A stretch of DNA of 64,000 nucleotides from Clostridia bacterium (lineage in GTDB: Bacteria; Bacillota; Clostridia; Oscillospirales; Acutalibacteraceae). Position numbers and translations under genes: made by a program. Shown here in pieces: positions 25,870 through 34,511 of the stretch; position 1 is the first letter of the stretch, and each line of letters starts with the position of its first letter. Under the pieces are notes generated by a model. The model did not search any database and was not told where the DNA came from. It saw nothing but the letters and a program-made list of their open reading frames with translations. The stretch lies in the NCBI GenBank assembly GCA_017409845.1, contig JAFQRY010000026.1, positions 62,001 through 126,000 of the forward strand, in the 5' to 3' direction.

Positions 25870-27624
25870 TTATTTGCCGAGAAGGTTGGCAATTTTGTTG
25901 AAGCCCTTCATGATTGATGAGCCTGCGTATTTACCGAGAGAAATCATTTCCTGATAGTGGTCGCCGAGAAGTGACATTGAATAGTCGTTATCGGGAACAA
26001 CGTATCCGATAGCATCGTTCATAAGACCGAAGCAGATTGTATCTTCGCCGAAGAGCTCATAGATTGACTTGTGACCGAAATCTTTGCCTGAGAATGAACC
26101 TTCAGCTGTGAGTGATGCACCGCCGCAGATAAGATCCTGAACGATTTCGCCGGGCATAAGAGCAACCTTGACACCGCCGATTTCCATGTAACCGATTTCT
26201 GCGAAAATAAGGTATTCGAAGAGACCGTTCTTGCAAACTGTATAGTTGACAAGATTGAGCTTACCTACAAGCTGAATAAGAGGATTGGTAACCTTGATGC
26301 CGACTTCATCAATAATTATGTTGAGGTTGGGTTCAAGGACTTTTTCTTCAACGGGAGTCCAGCCTTCATACCAGAGAGTGTAATTCTCGCCGCCGATTTT
26401 CTTTTCTTCTTCCATGACAGCTTTTTCTTCTGCAGTCATGTTTGCTTCGATCTGCTCAACGCTGTTTGTGAGGTTGAGTGCCATGTTGGCAACCTCGTGA
26501 CCGTAGCGAAGAGTTTCTTCGTATCTGCGTTCTGTGGGAACACCGTCGCTTGCGGGGCCTCTGCCTTCATAGATGCCTGCGATAGCACCGTTGAAGAACA
26601 TGAAGTTAAAGCCCTTTTCTTCGATTCTTTCGCCGAGATAATAAATATAGTCGCCAGAAAGATCCCTGCCGTTATCAATATCGTCAACAGGAAGACCTGC
26701 AACGTCGGGATGAGCAGCGATGTTAACAATCATGGTGGGCTTTGAAGCTGCGTTGTCGGGAGTGAATACAAATCTTGCAAGCTCGTCAATAATAGCTGTT
26801 GACTGGCTTCTGTTTTTGTTGTTAAAGTATTCTTCGTTTACTTCTTTAACAGCATATGTAAGAGTGCCGGGCTCCATTGCTTCAACAGCATTCTTCATTG
26901 TCTGAGCAGCGGTTGCATAGATGAATTCCATGTATTCCATGTCAACGCCGGGCTCTTTTTCAACGAAGGGGATGTATGAAAGAGCAAGGTTCTTGAAGAG
27001 CTTTGCAAAAAGGTTTGTCCAGAGACCCTGAGTATCAATACAGCTGTGAGTATGTGTTGATGAAACGTTGATGCTGTTGAAATCAACATCGGGAAGAAGC
27101 TCTACAAGAGCTTTACGGATCTCTTTGATATCACCGTTTGAAAAACCGATGCAGTCAATGTTTGCAAAAACAGAAACGCCTCTGCCTGTTCCGTCAGAAA
27201 GAGCAATAACTCTAATCTGCATGTCATCAATGATTTCTTCAACCTTGTTTGTCATGCCGTTGTTGGGGTCAATGAAACCGCCGAGATAATAGTCTTTTGT
27301 TTCCCAGTCAGAAGGAACAAGAGATGCCTTTGCGTGACCGAGGCTCCATTTACCGTTTTCGGGAGTCTTGGGTTCCCATTTTGTGCCTGAATAGAAATTG
27401 TCGGTGTTGCGTTCGGAAACATCAACAAATTCGGGACTGTCGGGAACGATCATGTTAAGTCCGCCGACAAGAGTGGTGAAAATAACTTCAACAATGGTAA
27501 GTCCGGCTTTTTCCAATGTTTTTCCGATATCAGCGGCTGCTGATGCACCCATTGATGATGCTCCGCCGATAAGGAGTGACATGGCAAGCACTACGCTGAG
27601 AATTTTCATGCCGATTTTTTTCAT
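25870..27624 (-). CDS. Secreted neutral ceramidase-like amidohydrolase
   Basis: 584 residues with a signal peptide (about 1-30, ending in GASAAA). The body shows hallmarks of the neutral/alkaline ceramidase superfamily: SSTHTHS near residue 201, where the His residues bind zinc, and NIAAHPDVAG near 300 with a further metal His. The family hydrolyses N-acyl bonds of sphingolipids, but this relative is distant and the substrate may differ. A hydrophobic segment directly follows the signal peptide, and the C-terminus is weakly amphipathic (IMKGFNKIANLLGK). Strong promoter and AAGGAGAT site upstream; single-gene unit. Confidence 0.65.
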   Translation of the reverse strand: MKKIGMKILSVVLAMSLLIGGASSMGASAAADIGKTLEKAGLTIVEVIFTTLVGGLNMIVPDSPEFVDVSERNTDNFYSGTKWEPKTPENGKWSLGHAKASLVPSDWETKDYYLGGFIDPNNGMTNKVEEIIDDMQIRVIALSDGTGRGVSVFANIDCIGFSNGDIKEIRKALVELLPDVDFNSINVSSTHTHSCIDTQGLWTNLFAKLFKNLALSYIPFVEKEPGVDMEYMEFIYATAAQTMKNAVEAMEPGTLTYAVKEVNEEYFNNKNRSQSTAIIDELARFVFTPDNAASKPTMIVNIAAHPDVAGLPVDDIDNGRDLSGDYIYYLGERIEEKGFNFMFFNGAIAGIYEGRGPASDGVPTERRYEETLRYGHEVANMALNLTNSVEQIEANMTAEEKAVMEEEKKIGGENYTLWYEGWTPVEEKVLEPNLNIIIDEVGIKVTNPLIQLVGKLNLVNYTVCKNGLFEYLIFAEIGYMEIGGVKVALMPGEIVQDLICGGASLTAEGSFSGKDFGHKSIYELFGEDTICFGLMNDAIGYVVPDNDYSMSLLGDHYQEMISLGKYAGSSIMKGFNKIANLLGK

Positions 27625-27661
27625 GTTTAAAATCTCCTTACGATTTGTTAAACTTTAGTAT

Positions 27662-27690
27662 ATAATAGCACCTTTTTCGGAATGTGTAAA
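27662..27690 (-). promoter_or_regulatory. Promoter of the ceramidase-like gene
   Basis: Minus-strand TTTACA (27685-27690), 17 bases, TATTAT (27662-27667), about 40 bases before the start. Confidence 0.7.
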
Positions 27691-27750
27691 GTATTTTTTG
27701 ATGTTTATTGATTATCAATTTGAATTTTTTGAAAACTTTCAAAAATACTG

Positions 27751-27779
27751 TTCACGTTTGTAAATAAATAATGTATAAT
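27751..27779 (+). promoter_or_regulatory. Promoter of the ZIP transporter gene
   Basis: TTCACG (27751-27756), 17 bases, TATAAT (27774-27779). The predicted start near 27786 leaves a leader of only about 13 bases before the ATG at 27799, just enough for the GGCGGTGA ribosome site. Confidence 0.7.
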
Positions 27780-27798
27780 AGCTTTAGGCGGTGATTAT

Positions 27799-28551
27799 AT
27801 GACAATGGTTTTATTAACAGCAATCGGTGTCGGAGCGGCAACGATTATCGGAGCCGTAATCGGATTCATATTCAAAAATATAACGCATAAATTTTCCGAT
27901 ATTGTTCTTTCTTTTGCTGCAGGTGTCATGCTTTCTGCAGCTGTTCTGGGTCTGATTCTTCCGTCTGTTGAATACGGCGGAAAATTCGGAATACTTATTA
28001 CGGTTGCCGGAATTTTTACCGGAGCTGTTTGTCTGAATCTTATGGATAAGGTTGTTCCTCATCTTCATAAGCTGACAGGTAATGATTCCGAGCATCACAG
28101 CAGCACTAATCTCGATAAGGTGCTTTTGTTTGTAACCGCAATTGCAATTCACAATCTTCCCGAGGGAATTGCCGCAGGTGTCGGCTTCGGAGCCGGTGAT
28201 GATACTCAGGCACTTATAATTGCAGGCGGTATTGCGTTGCAGAATATCCCGGAGGGAATGGTGATAATCGGACCAATGCTTGCTGCGGGTGTAAGTCCTC
28301 GAAAAACATTTTTATGTGCGGCTGCAACGGGAATTATTGAGGTTGCAGGAACACTTATAGGATATTTTGCGGTCAGCGTTGCCTCTGCAATACTTCCTTT
28401 TGCTCTTGCTTTTGCAGGCGGAACGATGCTTTATGTTATCAGCGATGAAATGATTCCCGAAACCCATTCACACGGCAGTGAAAGGGGAGCAACATATGCT
28501 CTTCTTGCAGGATTCTGTGTTATGCTTGTAACGGATGTTTTGCTCGGATAA
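27799..28551 (+). CDS. ZIP-family metal transporter
   Basis: 250 residues with about eight membrane helices, importing divalent metals such as zinc. The two ZIP metal-site helices are clear: AIHNLPEGIAAG near residue 116 and ALQNIPEGMVIIG near 147. A His-containing cytoplasmic loop (SEHHSS) precedes the first, and the protein ends soon after the last helix. It resembles the GufA/ZupT branch. Single gene with its own promoter and terminator. Confidence 0.93.
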   Translation: MTMVLLTAIGVGAATIIGAVIGFIFKNITHKFSDIVLSFAAGVMLSAAVLGLILPSVEYGGKFGILITVAGIFTGAVCLNLMDKVVPHLHKLTGNDSEHHSSTNLDKVLLFVTAIAIHNLPEGIAAGVGFGAGDDTQALIIAGGIALQNIPEGMVIIGPMLAAGVSPRKTFLCAAATGIIEVAGTLIGYFAVSVASAILPFALAFAGGTMLYVISDEMIPETHSHGSERGATYALLAGFCVMLVTDVLLG

Positions 28552-28558
28552 AATACAA

Positions 28559-28597
28559 AACGGCTTACAAAGAATTTATTTTCTGTAAGCCGTTGCT
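28559..28597. terminator. Terminator between ZIP and fucosidase genes
   Basis: Stem ACGGCTTACA / TGTAAGCCGT enclosing 14 bases, A-rich on the left and followed by TGCTTTAT on the right. It can serve both converging genes. Confidence 0.75.
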
Positions 28598-28602
28598 TTA
28601 TA

Positions 28603-29886
28603 TTATTTAGTAAGTTTTATTGTATAGAGCCAGTTGCTGTCAACTGTATCGGGATTGATTGCAGGGAAAATAATTTCCGCTTTACCGTTATTATTTCTTA
28701 TTTCGAGCTCTGCATCGCTGCCGAGAAGGCTTGCTTTGAGGCTTGCATCGTAATCAACAAGCTCAAGAATCTGAGAACCGAATGGGAAGCGGTTGATTAT
28801 TGCAAAAACATCATTATTCTTTTTTGTGTAATAAACACCGTTTTGCTTTGATTTGGAATAAACTTTTGTGGCATATATTGCTTCACCGTTGACTCTGAGC
28901 CAGTCACCCATCTGAAGAAGTCTTTCCTCCATGATAACGGGAATTGTTCCGTCTGCAGCAGGTCCGATATTAAGAAGAAAGTTGCCGCCCATTGAAACAA
29001 GGTCGCAAAGCATTTCTATAAGCTCTTTTGCGGAGAGGTAATCTTCGAGGTTTTCATTTCTGTTGAAACCGAAGGATCTTCCGATTCCTCGGCACTCCTC
29101 AAAGGGTCTGTCAAGCTCCACATCTTCAATTTTTTTGTTTGCTTCAATCCATCCGTATTCAGTTGTAAAGTTTCCTCCGAGATGACCTCTTGTTTCTTTA
29201 CCCCAGCGGTCGTTAGGAACAATGAAATCTTTTACGCTTGATTCGTTATAGAGCCACTGAAGGAATTCTGTTGAATGCCATACAGATGAAGGATGATCCC
29301 ATTCTCCGTCGGTGAAGAGGGTGTTGGGCTGATATTTCTCTACAAGCTCCTTAAGCATGGGAATGAGATGCTCGAGGGCATACTGCTCGGGATTTTTGAG
29401 ATATGTCGGATGAAACCATTCATAAACCGAATGATAAACGCCGAATTTTACATCCGTGCCTTCAAGAGCATCCTTCATTTCCTTAAGAAAATCACGGTGG
29501 GGACCAACATCAACGCTGTTCCAGTTCCATGCGTAATCGGATTTGTAAAGACAGTATCCGTCATGGTGTTTAGAAACAAAGTTGATATATTTTGCACCGC
29601 TTCTCACAAAAAGATCTGCCCATTTATTTGCATCAAAAAGCTCTGCGGTAAATCCTTTTACGAAATCCTCGTACTTAGCATTTTCGCCGTAAACGCGTTC
29701 GTGGAATGCATAAGATTCTGTTGTTTTATCCTCGATTTGTCTCATATACCATTCGGCATAGTCACCTTTTTTTGTGAAAGCAGGAACCGAATACAGTCCC
29801 CAATGAATAAAGATGCCGAATTTTGCATCGCCGAACCATTCCGGAACGGGACGGGAATTCAGTGATTCCCAATTATTTTCATACAT
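28603..29886 (-). CDS. Alpha-L-fucosidase, GH29
   Basis: 427 residues with no signal peptide, so probably cytoplasmic. GH29 features are AKFGIFIHWGLYSVPAF near residue 20, KHHDGYCLYKS near 108, and LFTDGEWDHPSS near 195, where the Asp is the likely nucleophile. A short beta domain closes the protein after NIGPAADGTIP. It would release fucose from host or plant glycans after uptake. The ATG at 29886 has GGAGGA seven bases upstream; an upstream in-frame ATG lies inside the promoter and is not the start. Confidence 0.93.
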   Translation of the reverse strand: MYENNWESLNSRPVPEWFGDAKFGIFIHWGLYSVPAFTKKGDYAEWYMRQIEDKTTESYAFHERVYGENAKYEDFVKGFTAELFDANKWADLFVRSGAKYINFVSKHHDGYCLYKSDYAWNWNSVDVGPHRDFLKEMKDALEGTDVKFGVYHSVYEWFHPTYLKNPEQYALEHLIPMLKELVEKYQPNTLFTDGEWDHPSSVWHSTEFLQWLYNESSVKDFIVPNDRWGKETRGHLGGNFTTEYGWIEANKKIEDVELDRPFEECRGIGRSFGFNRNENLEDYLSAKELIEMLCDLVSMGGNFLLNIGPAADGTIPVIMEERLLQMGDWLRVNGEAIYATKVYSKSKQNGVYYTKKNNDVFAIINRFPFGSQILELVDYDASLKASLLGSDAELEIRNNNGKAEIIFPAINPDTVDSNWLYTIKLTK

Positions 29887-29915
29887 AATTATATCCTCCG
29901 ACTCTGTTTTTATAA

Positions 29916-29944
29916 AGTATATCATCACGGTGCTTTGTTGTCAA
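29916..29944 (-). promoter_or_regulatory. Promoter of the fucosidase gene
   Basis: Minus-strand TTGACA (29939-29944), 17 bases, TATACT (29916-29921). The -35 box overlaps the left copy of the 12-bp direct repeat. Confidence 0.8.
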
Positions 29945-29952
29945 CGAGAAAG
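29941..29952 (+). repeat. Left copy of 12-bp direct repeat
   Basis: TCAACGAGAAAG, identical to 31427-31438. The two copies bracket the AT-rich M16 peptidase gene with its promoter and terminator. Confidence 0.7.
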
Positions 29953-29988
29953 AAGATTAGTTTCCATTTTGCAAAACATACATAGTTC

Positions 29989-30017
29989 TTGATTTTCCTT
30001 TCTGATATTGCTATTAT
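29989..30017 (+). promoter_or_regulatory. Promoter of the M16 peptidase gene
   Basis: TTGATT (29989-29994), 17 bases, TATTAT (30012-30017), about 40 bases before the GTG start. Confidence 0.65.
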
Positions 30018-30057
30018 GTATTTATAGCATTTTGTCATAATTAAGGAGGCTGATTTA

Positions 30058-31332
30058 GTGAAAAATTATGACTGCATTATTAATGGAATCAAACTTGGAG
30101 TTTACACAAACACATGCTTTAACACATTTTGCATCGGGGTTATTGTTAGAGCCGGAAGTATGTTTGAAAGTAATAATTTTAACGGAATATCACATCTTTT
30201 GGAACACGTCATTTTCAGAAATCTTAAAGAACAATATAAAGAAAATTTTTATGAACTTCTTGCATTGAACGGTATAGATATTGATGCTTGTACTTATAAA
30301 GAGTTTTTATATTTATCTATCAGCGGTCCGTCATACTCTTTCGGATTTGGCTCTGAATTATTAAGCAAGATTTTTGGTAATATTGAAATAAGTTCAGATA
30401 ATTTTAATCGAGAAAAGAATCGGATTAAAGCTGAAATTCGTGAAAAAGATGAAAAGCACTCATTGGATTATTCATATAATAAAGCTGTTTGGAAGGGAAC
30501 TTGCATAGAAAACAGCATTCTTGGTAACTACAGCACAATAAACAGAATATCTTTGAAGAAACTTGATGAATTCAGAAGTGAAGTTTTTTCTAAAAATAAT
30601 ATTTATGTTGTTTTAACGGGAAATATTGGTGAAGCCGATATTGAAAAAATAAAAAACAAATTAAATGATTTCAATATTAATCAAACTGAAAAAATTTTTG
30701 AAAACAAAGTGAAGAATACAGAAGGTTTTTTCAACAGAAGCACAGATATTATAGTCAAACAAGATTACTGGCATTATGTGAAGATAGGTTTTGATGTAGA
30801 AACAGCAAAATACAGAGGCGGAGTTCACGACTTGATTTATGCTGTTTTGTTCAAAGGCGATAAGGCTTTGTTTTATCGTTTTCTATCCGAAGACAATCCG
30901 CTAATTTATTCTTATGATCCTGTATATGAACAGTATAATGATGTTGGTAATGTTTCTGTTAAGTTTGAAGTTTCTGATGAATGTTTACATGAAGCATTTG
31001 AAAACATTGTAAAAACTTTAAAGAAACTTAAATCAGGTGAATTTAATTTTGAAGCAAACCTTCAAAGTGAGTTAGCCTCATGGCGAAAGACGGCTGACAA
31101 TATTGATAACCTGAACTGGAACATAGGTTATTACAATTATGTTTTAGAAACAGAACCTCTTGATTTATCTGAAGAAAAATTCGGAAGACTTAAATGTGTC
31201 GATAAAGATCAGATTGTAGAAGCTGCAAATGAAATATTTAAAAAATCAAATATGACAGTTGCTATCAAGGGGAATAAAAGAAAAATTAACATTCAACAAA
31301 TAAATGAAATATTAAGCAAATTAGATAAATAA
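30058..31332 (+). CDS. M16-family zinc peptidase, AT-rich
   Basis: 424 residues, one insulinase-type half-size subunit. The inverted zinc motif HLLEH (in GISHLLEHVIF) lies near residue 43, and the IKAEIREKDE helix near 120 supplies the usual downstream Glu. The second domain follows from about 210. Start is GTG at 30058, eight bases after AAGGAGG. Codon use is visibly more AT-rich (AAA, ATT, AAT, TTA) than the neighbours. No RiPP precursor, radical SAM or transporter gene is adjacent, though small M16 enzymes often process peptides in such clusters. Substrate unknown. Confidence 0.88.
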   Translation: MKNYDCIINGIKLGVYTNTCFNTFCIGVIVRAGSMFESNNFNGISHLLEHVIFRNLKEQYKENFYELLALNGIDIDACTYKEFLYLSISGPSYSFGFGSELLSKIFGNIEISSDNFNREKNRIKAEIREKDEKHSLDYSYNKAVWKGTCIENSILGNYSTINRISLKKLDEFRSEVFSKNNIYVVLTGNIGEADIEKIKNKLNDFNINQTEKIFENKVKNTEGFFNRSTDIIVKQDYWHYVKIGFDVETAKYRGGVHDLIYAVLFKGDKALFYRFLSEDNPLIYSYDPVYEQYNDVGNVSVKFEVSDECLHEAFENIVKTLKKLKSGEFNFEANLQSELASWRKTADNIDNLNWNIGYYNYVLETEPLDLSEEKFGRLKCVDKDQIVEAANEIFKKSNMTVAIKGNKRKINIQQINEILSKLDK

Positions 31333-31360
31333 CGAAACATCAATTGTTTCTGACAGTAGT

Positions 31361-31412
31361 GCTGTGTAAATGTGGTAAATTCATTTTCCACATTTACACG
31401 GCTTAATTTTTT
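31361..31412 (+). terminator. Terminator of the M16 peptidase gene
   Basis: Fifteen-bp stem GCTGTGTAAATGTGG (31361-31375) / CCACATTTACACGGC (31388-31402), one mismatch or G-U pair, followed by TTAATTTTTT. Confidence 0.85.
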
Positions 31413-31426
31413 ATGCTATGTAATAA

Positions 31427-31438
31427 TCAACGAGAAAG
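31427..31438 (+). repeat. Right copy of 12-bp direct repeat
   Basis: TCAACGAGAAAG, identical to 29941-29952, between the M16 terminator and the exonuclease promoter. Confidence 0.7.
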
Positions 31439-31454
31439 GCGGCTAATTTAATGC

Positions 31455-31483
31455 TTGCAAAGTAGCATGAAATATAGTATTAT
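31455..31483 (+). promoter_or_regulatory. Promoter of the exonuclease-rfbB pair
   Basis: TTGCAA (31455-31460), 17 bases, TATTAT (31478-31483), about 36 bases before the ATG. Confidence 0.65.
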
Positions 31484-31519
31484 TATTTAAGTTAAAAATT
31501 TATCAGAAGGAATGTTTTG

Positions 31520-32395
31520 ATGCAGTTTGTTGTAATGGATCTGGAATGGAATAACACATATGCAAAAAAAGCAAACGGATATATCAATGAAATAATCGAA
31601 ATCGGAGCTGTTAAGCTTGACGAGGACAGAGAAACCGTTGACACCTTTTCGTGCATCATCCGTTCTCAGATAGGAAAGAAGCTCAGAGGCACCGTCAAAC
31701 GCCTTACTCATCTTACAAATGACGATATAAACGGCGGAATGCCTTTTACAAAAGCATTTTCTCTTTTCAGGAAATGGATAGGAAACGAAGATACCGTTAT
31801 CATTACATGGGGTGACAGCGATATCCGTGTTCTTCTTGATAATTTCAAATATCTTAACGGAATCAAGGTTGTTCCGTTTCTTAAAACATATTGCGATTTG
31901 CAAAAATGCTTTCAGAAATATGCCAAAACAGGAAGAGGTCAGCAGACAGGTCTTCTGGCTGCTGCAGAAATGGTTGGAATTGACCCTGAAATGTATATTC
32001 ATCACCGTGCCCTCGGTGACAGCATGCTTACTGCAGATATTCTTAAAAAAATCTATGATATGGGGTTTGTTGAGCCCGAGTTTGTTTGCTGTGACGATGA
32101 TTTTTATTCAAGACTTCTTTATAAAGCAAAGGTTATCAGAAATATTGACAATCCTCTTGTTGATAAAAAGCGTCTTAACCATACCTGCGAATCCTGCGGC
32201 AACGCATGTGAACAGCTTTCAAACTGGAAATTTCACTGTCAGTTTTTCAGAGCAAATTTTTATTGCTCGCATTGTGACCTCACATATTCTGTAGGGGTGC
32301 GTTTTAAAAGACTTTATGATCAGGTTGAATTCCGTAAAATAGTTTCAGTTGTTGAGCCTGAGCCTGTAATTGAATCGGAGGAAAATGAAGAATGA
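31520..32395 (+). CDS. DEDDh 3'-5' exonuclease with zinc-ribbon tail
   Basis: 291 residues. The N-terminal RNase T/DnaQ-type domain shows VVMDLEWNN (first Asp and Glu) at the start and HHRALGDSMLTADIL near 165, giving the His-Asp pair of DEDDh enzymes. From about 215 is a four-Cys zinc-ribbon-like segment (CESCG, then CSHC) separated by a Trp/Phe-rich stretch, which probably helps nucleic acid binding. Start ATG 31520 follows AGAAGGA. Target (RNA or DNA) unclear. Its end overlaps rfbB by four bases. Confidence 0.85.
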   Translation: MQFVVMDLEWNNTYAKKANGYINEIIEIGAVKLDEDRETVDTFSCIIRSQIGKKLRGTVKRLTHLTNDDINGGMPFTKAFSLFRKWIGNEDTVIITWGDSDIRVLLDNFKYLNGIKVVPFLKTYCDLQKCFQKYAKTGRGQQTGLLAAAEMVGIDPEMYIHHRALGDSMLTADILKKIYDMGFVEPEFVCCDDDFYSRLLYKAKVIRNIDNPLVDKKRLNHTCESCGNACEQLSNWKFHCQFFRANFYCSHCDLTYSVGVRFKRLYDQVEFRKIVSVVEPEPVIESEENEE

Positions 32396-33405
32396 AAATA
32401 TTGGTTACCGGCGGTGCGGGATTTATCGGCTGCAATTTTGTTTATTACATGCTTGATAAACACACCGATTATAAAATCGTCTGTCTTGATTCTCTTACAT
32501 ATGCGGGTAATCTCAGAAGCCTTGAAAAAGCAATGGAGAATCCGAATTTTAAGTTTATTAAGGGGAGCATTTCAGATAAAGAGCTTGTCAACAAGGTGTT
32601 TGAAGAGGAGCAGTTTGACATCGTTGTTAACTTTGCTGCCGAAAGTCATGTTGACCGTTCGATTGAAAATCCGTTTATTTTTCTTGAAACAAATGTTATG
32701 GGCACCGCATGTCTGCTTGATGCAAGCAAGAAATACGGCGTAAAGCGTTTCCATCAGGTTTCAACTGATGAGGTTTACGGCGATCTGCCTCTTGACAGAC
32801 CCGATCTTTTCTTCACAGAAGATCTTCCTCTTACCGCTTCAAGTCCTTACTCGGCATCAAAAGCATCGGCGGATTTGCTGACTCTCGCTTTTCACAGAAC
32901 CTACGGTCTTCCCGTTACCGTTTCAAGATGCTCAAATAATTACGGTCCTTATCAGTTCCCCGAAAAGCTTATCCCGTTAATGATTGTAAGGGCTCAGGAA
33001 AATCAGAGCCTTCCCGTTTACGGTCAGGGTCTCAATGTGCGTGACTGGCTTTATGTTGATGATCATTGCAAGGCTATTGATATGATTATCCATAACGGAA
33101 AAGTCGGAGAGGTATATAATGTGGGCGGTCATAATGAAAAGAGAAATATTGATGTTGTGAAAACAATTCTTTCTCAGCTTGGAAAACCCGAAGAGCTTAT
33201 CACTTATGTCAAGGACCGTGCGGGTCATGACCTCAGATATGCTATTGATCCCACAAAAATTTCGGATGAACTGGGATGGCATCCCGAGACTGCTTTTGAT
33301 GATGGAATGAAAAAAACCATTCAGTGGTATCTTGATAATACTGCATGGACCGATGAAATCAAAAGTGGGGAATATGCCGAATACAGCAAAAGAATTTACG
33401 GATAA
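32392..33405 (+). CDS. rfbB: dTDP-glucose 4,6-dehydratase
   Basis: 337 residues, the second step from glucose-1-phosphate to dTDP-rhamnose or other deoxysugars. It has GGAGFIGCNF at the NAD site, AAESHVDRSI near residue 83, STDEVYGDL with the catalytic Thr-Asp-Glu near 122, YSASKAS with the Tyr/Lys pair near 158, and NNYGPYQFPEKL. The rest of the rhamnose set (rfbA, C, D) is not beside it. It is coupled to the exonuclease gene by an ATGA overlap, an odd pairing. Confidence 0.95.
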   Translation: MKILVTGGAGFIGCNFVYYMLDKHTDYKIVCLDSLTYAGNLRSLEKAMENPNFKFIKGSISDKELVNKVFEEEQFDIVVNFAAESHVDRSIENPFIFLETNVMGTACLLDASKKYGVKRFHQVSTDEVYGDLPLDRPDLFFTEDLPLTASSPYSASKASADLLTLAFHRTYGLPVTVSRCSNNYGPYQFPEKLIPLMIVRAQENQSLPVYGQGLNVRDWLYVDDHCKAIDMIIHNGKVGEVYNVGGHNEKRNIDVVKTILSQLGKPEELITYVKDRAGHDLRYAIDPTKISDELGWHPETAFDDGMKKTIQWYLDNTAWTDEIKSGEYAEYSKRIYG

Positions 33406-33423
33406 CAATCAGCTTAATATAGT

Positions 33424-33465
33424 AAAACTGCAAGCCTTCCTTATAAAGAAGGCTTGCAGTTTTTT
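33424..33465. terminator. Bidirectional terminator after rfbB
   Basis: Sixteen-bp stem AAAACTGCAAGCCTTC / GAAGGCTTGCAGTTTT with T-run to 33465, serving rfbB and the convergent GDSL gene. Confidence 0.92.
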
Positions 33466-33474
33466 ATGAAAATA

Positions 33475-34317
33475 TCAACAACTGAAAAGATTATATATTA
33501 CTGAAATTGCATTGAATATAAATCCTGCGAATCTTAATGTTGATGTAAAAACAGCAGAAATCTCGATGTCTTTACCTTTTTCAATAATAACGGGAGCTGC
33601 TCCGCTTCCGAGTCCGAGCTCGTTGAGCTTTTCAAGAATAACCCTTGCAATTGTTTCGTTACCCTTTGTGCTGGGATGAATTTCATCATCTGCATAGTTT
33701 TCCATATCATCGCCGAGTGCGGATGCAACATCGACAATTACTATTTCTCCCGGATTTTCTTCATTGTATTTTTCGATTGCGGCGTTTATTCTGTCAGCAC
33801 CCTGCTGATAAGGTGCACGAAGATAACCCGACTGCGGATTATAAAGAGTTTGCATAAGTATAACTGCATCTTCGTTATGTGAGTTGATGATATCAATTAT
33901 TTTGGTGAAGTTTGTGTAAAAACCGTCTGCAATTCTGTCAAATTCACTGTGATCGTTCTTTACGATTGAATCAAACATAAGACCGATAAGATTACTCATA
34001 AGAAAGTCGTTTCCGCCGATTGAGATGCTGATGATATCTGCTTTTTTCAGGTCTGAAATAACAGTTTCGTCGTTAAGTCGGTTTATCAGATTTGTTGTTG
34101 TGTGACCGGGAATGGAGTGGTTGACATATTCATATCCGTTTGTATCGGCTACGATCTTTCCGTAGCATGCTTCTCTCGGATTGGAAAGTCCTGACCCGTA
34201 AGCAATGGAATCTCCGAGTACGAGATAAAACGGTTTTTCGGTTTCGGCATATCCGCAAACGGTGAATATGCTGAATATCATTGCGAAGCTTAAAATTAAT
34301 GCAGTTGATTTCTTCAT
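33475..34317 (-). CDS. Secreted GDSL/SGNH esterase
   Basis: 280 residues with a signal peptide (about 1-25, TVCGYAE). All SGNH blocks are present: LGDSIAYGSGL (nucleophile Ser), HSIPGHTTTNL (Gly), SIGGNDF (Asn) and DEIHPSTKGNE (Asp and His). The fold fits lipases or carbohydrate esterases. The C-terminal end FIFNAISVIYNLFSC is a short hydrophobic tail outside the catalytic fold, like those of other secreted proteins here. The ATG at 34317 is preceded by AAGGAG at about ten bases; a TTG two codons earlier is the alternative. Confidence 0.9.
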   Translation of the reverse strand: MKKSTALILSFAMIFSIFTVCGYAETEKPFYLVLGDSIAYGSGLSNPREACYGKIVADTNGYEYVNHSIPGHTTTNLINRLNDETVISDLKKADIISISIGGNDFLMSNLIGLMFDSIVKNDHSEFDRIADGFYTNFTKIIDIINSHNEDAVILMQTLYNPQSGYLRAPYQQGADRINAAIEKYNEENPGEIVIVDVASALGDDMENYADDEIHPSTKGNETIARVILEKLNELGLGSGAAPVIIEKGKDIEISAVFTSTLRFAGFIFNAISVIYNLFSC

Positions 34318-34348
34318 TTTCAATTCTCTCCTTTTTGATATTTTCTAA

Positions 34349-34378
34349 AATATAACATAAAAGTAATCTGACGGTCAA
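34349..34378 (-). promoter_or_regulatory. Promoter of the GDSL esterase gene
   Basis: Minus-strand TTGACC (34373-34378), 18 bases, TATATT (34349-34354). Confidence 0.65.
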
Positions 34379-34450
34379 TAAAAAAATCAGCTTTAAAACA
34401 TAATCGGATTATATTGAATAAATTTAAACATAACGCTTTTATATTTATTA

Positions 34451-34480
34451 TTGAAACAAAACAGCATTGTAAAGTATAAT
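34451..34480 (+). promoter_or_regulatory. Promoter of the GH3-esterase-lipase run
   Basis: TTGAAA (34451-34456), 18 bases, TATAAT (34475-34480), about 30 bases before the GH3 start. The following two genes lie 25 and 21 bases apart and probably share it. Confidence 0.75.
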
Positions 34481-34511
34481 GTATATATAAAATTAGATCA
34501 GAGGTGGTTTG

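Noticed and set aside
29293-29865. 190-codon plus-strand frame opposite the fucosidase
   Set aside because: Shadow of the GH29 gene with no ribosome site or domain.
30058-31332. M16 peptidase as part of a RiPP cluster
   Set aside because: No precursor, radical SAM, YcaO or lanthipeptide enzyme or transporter gene is adjacent.
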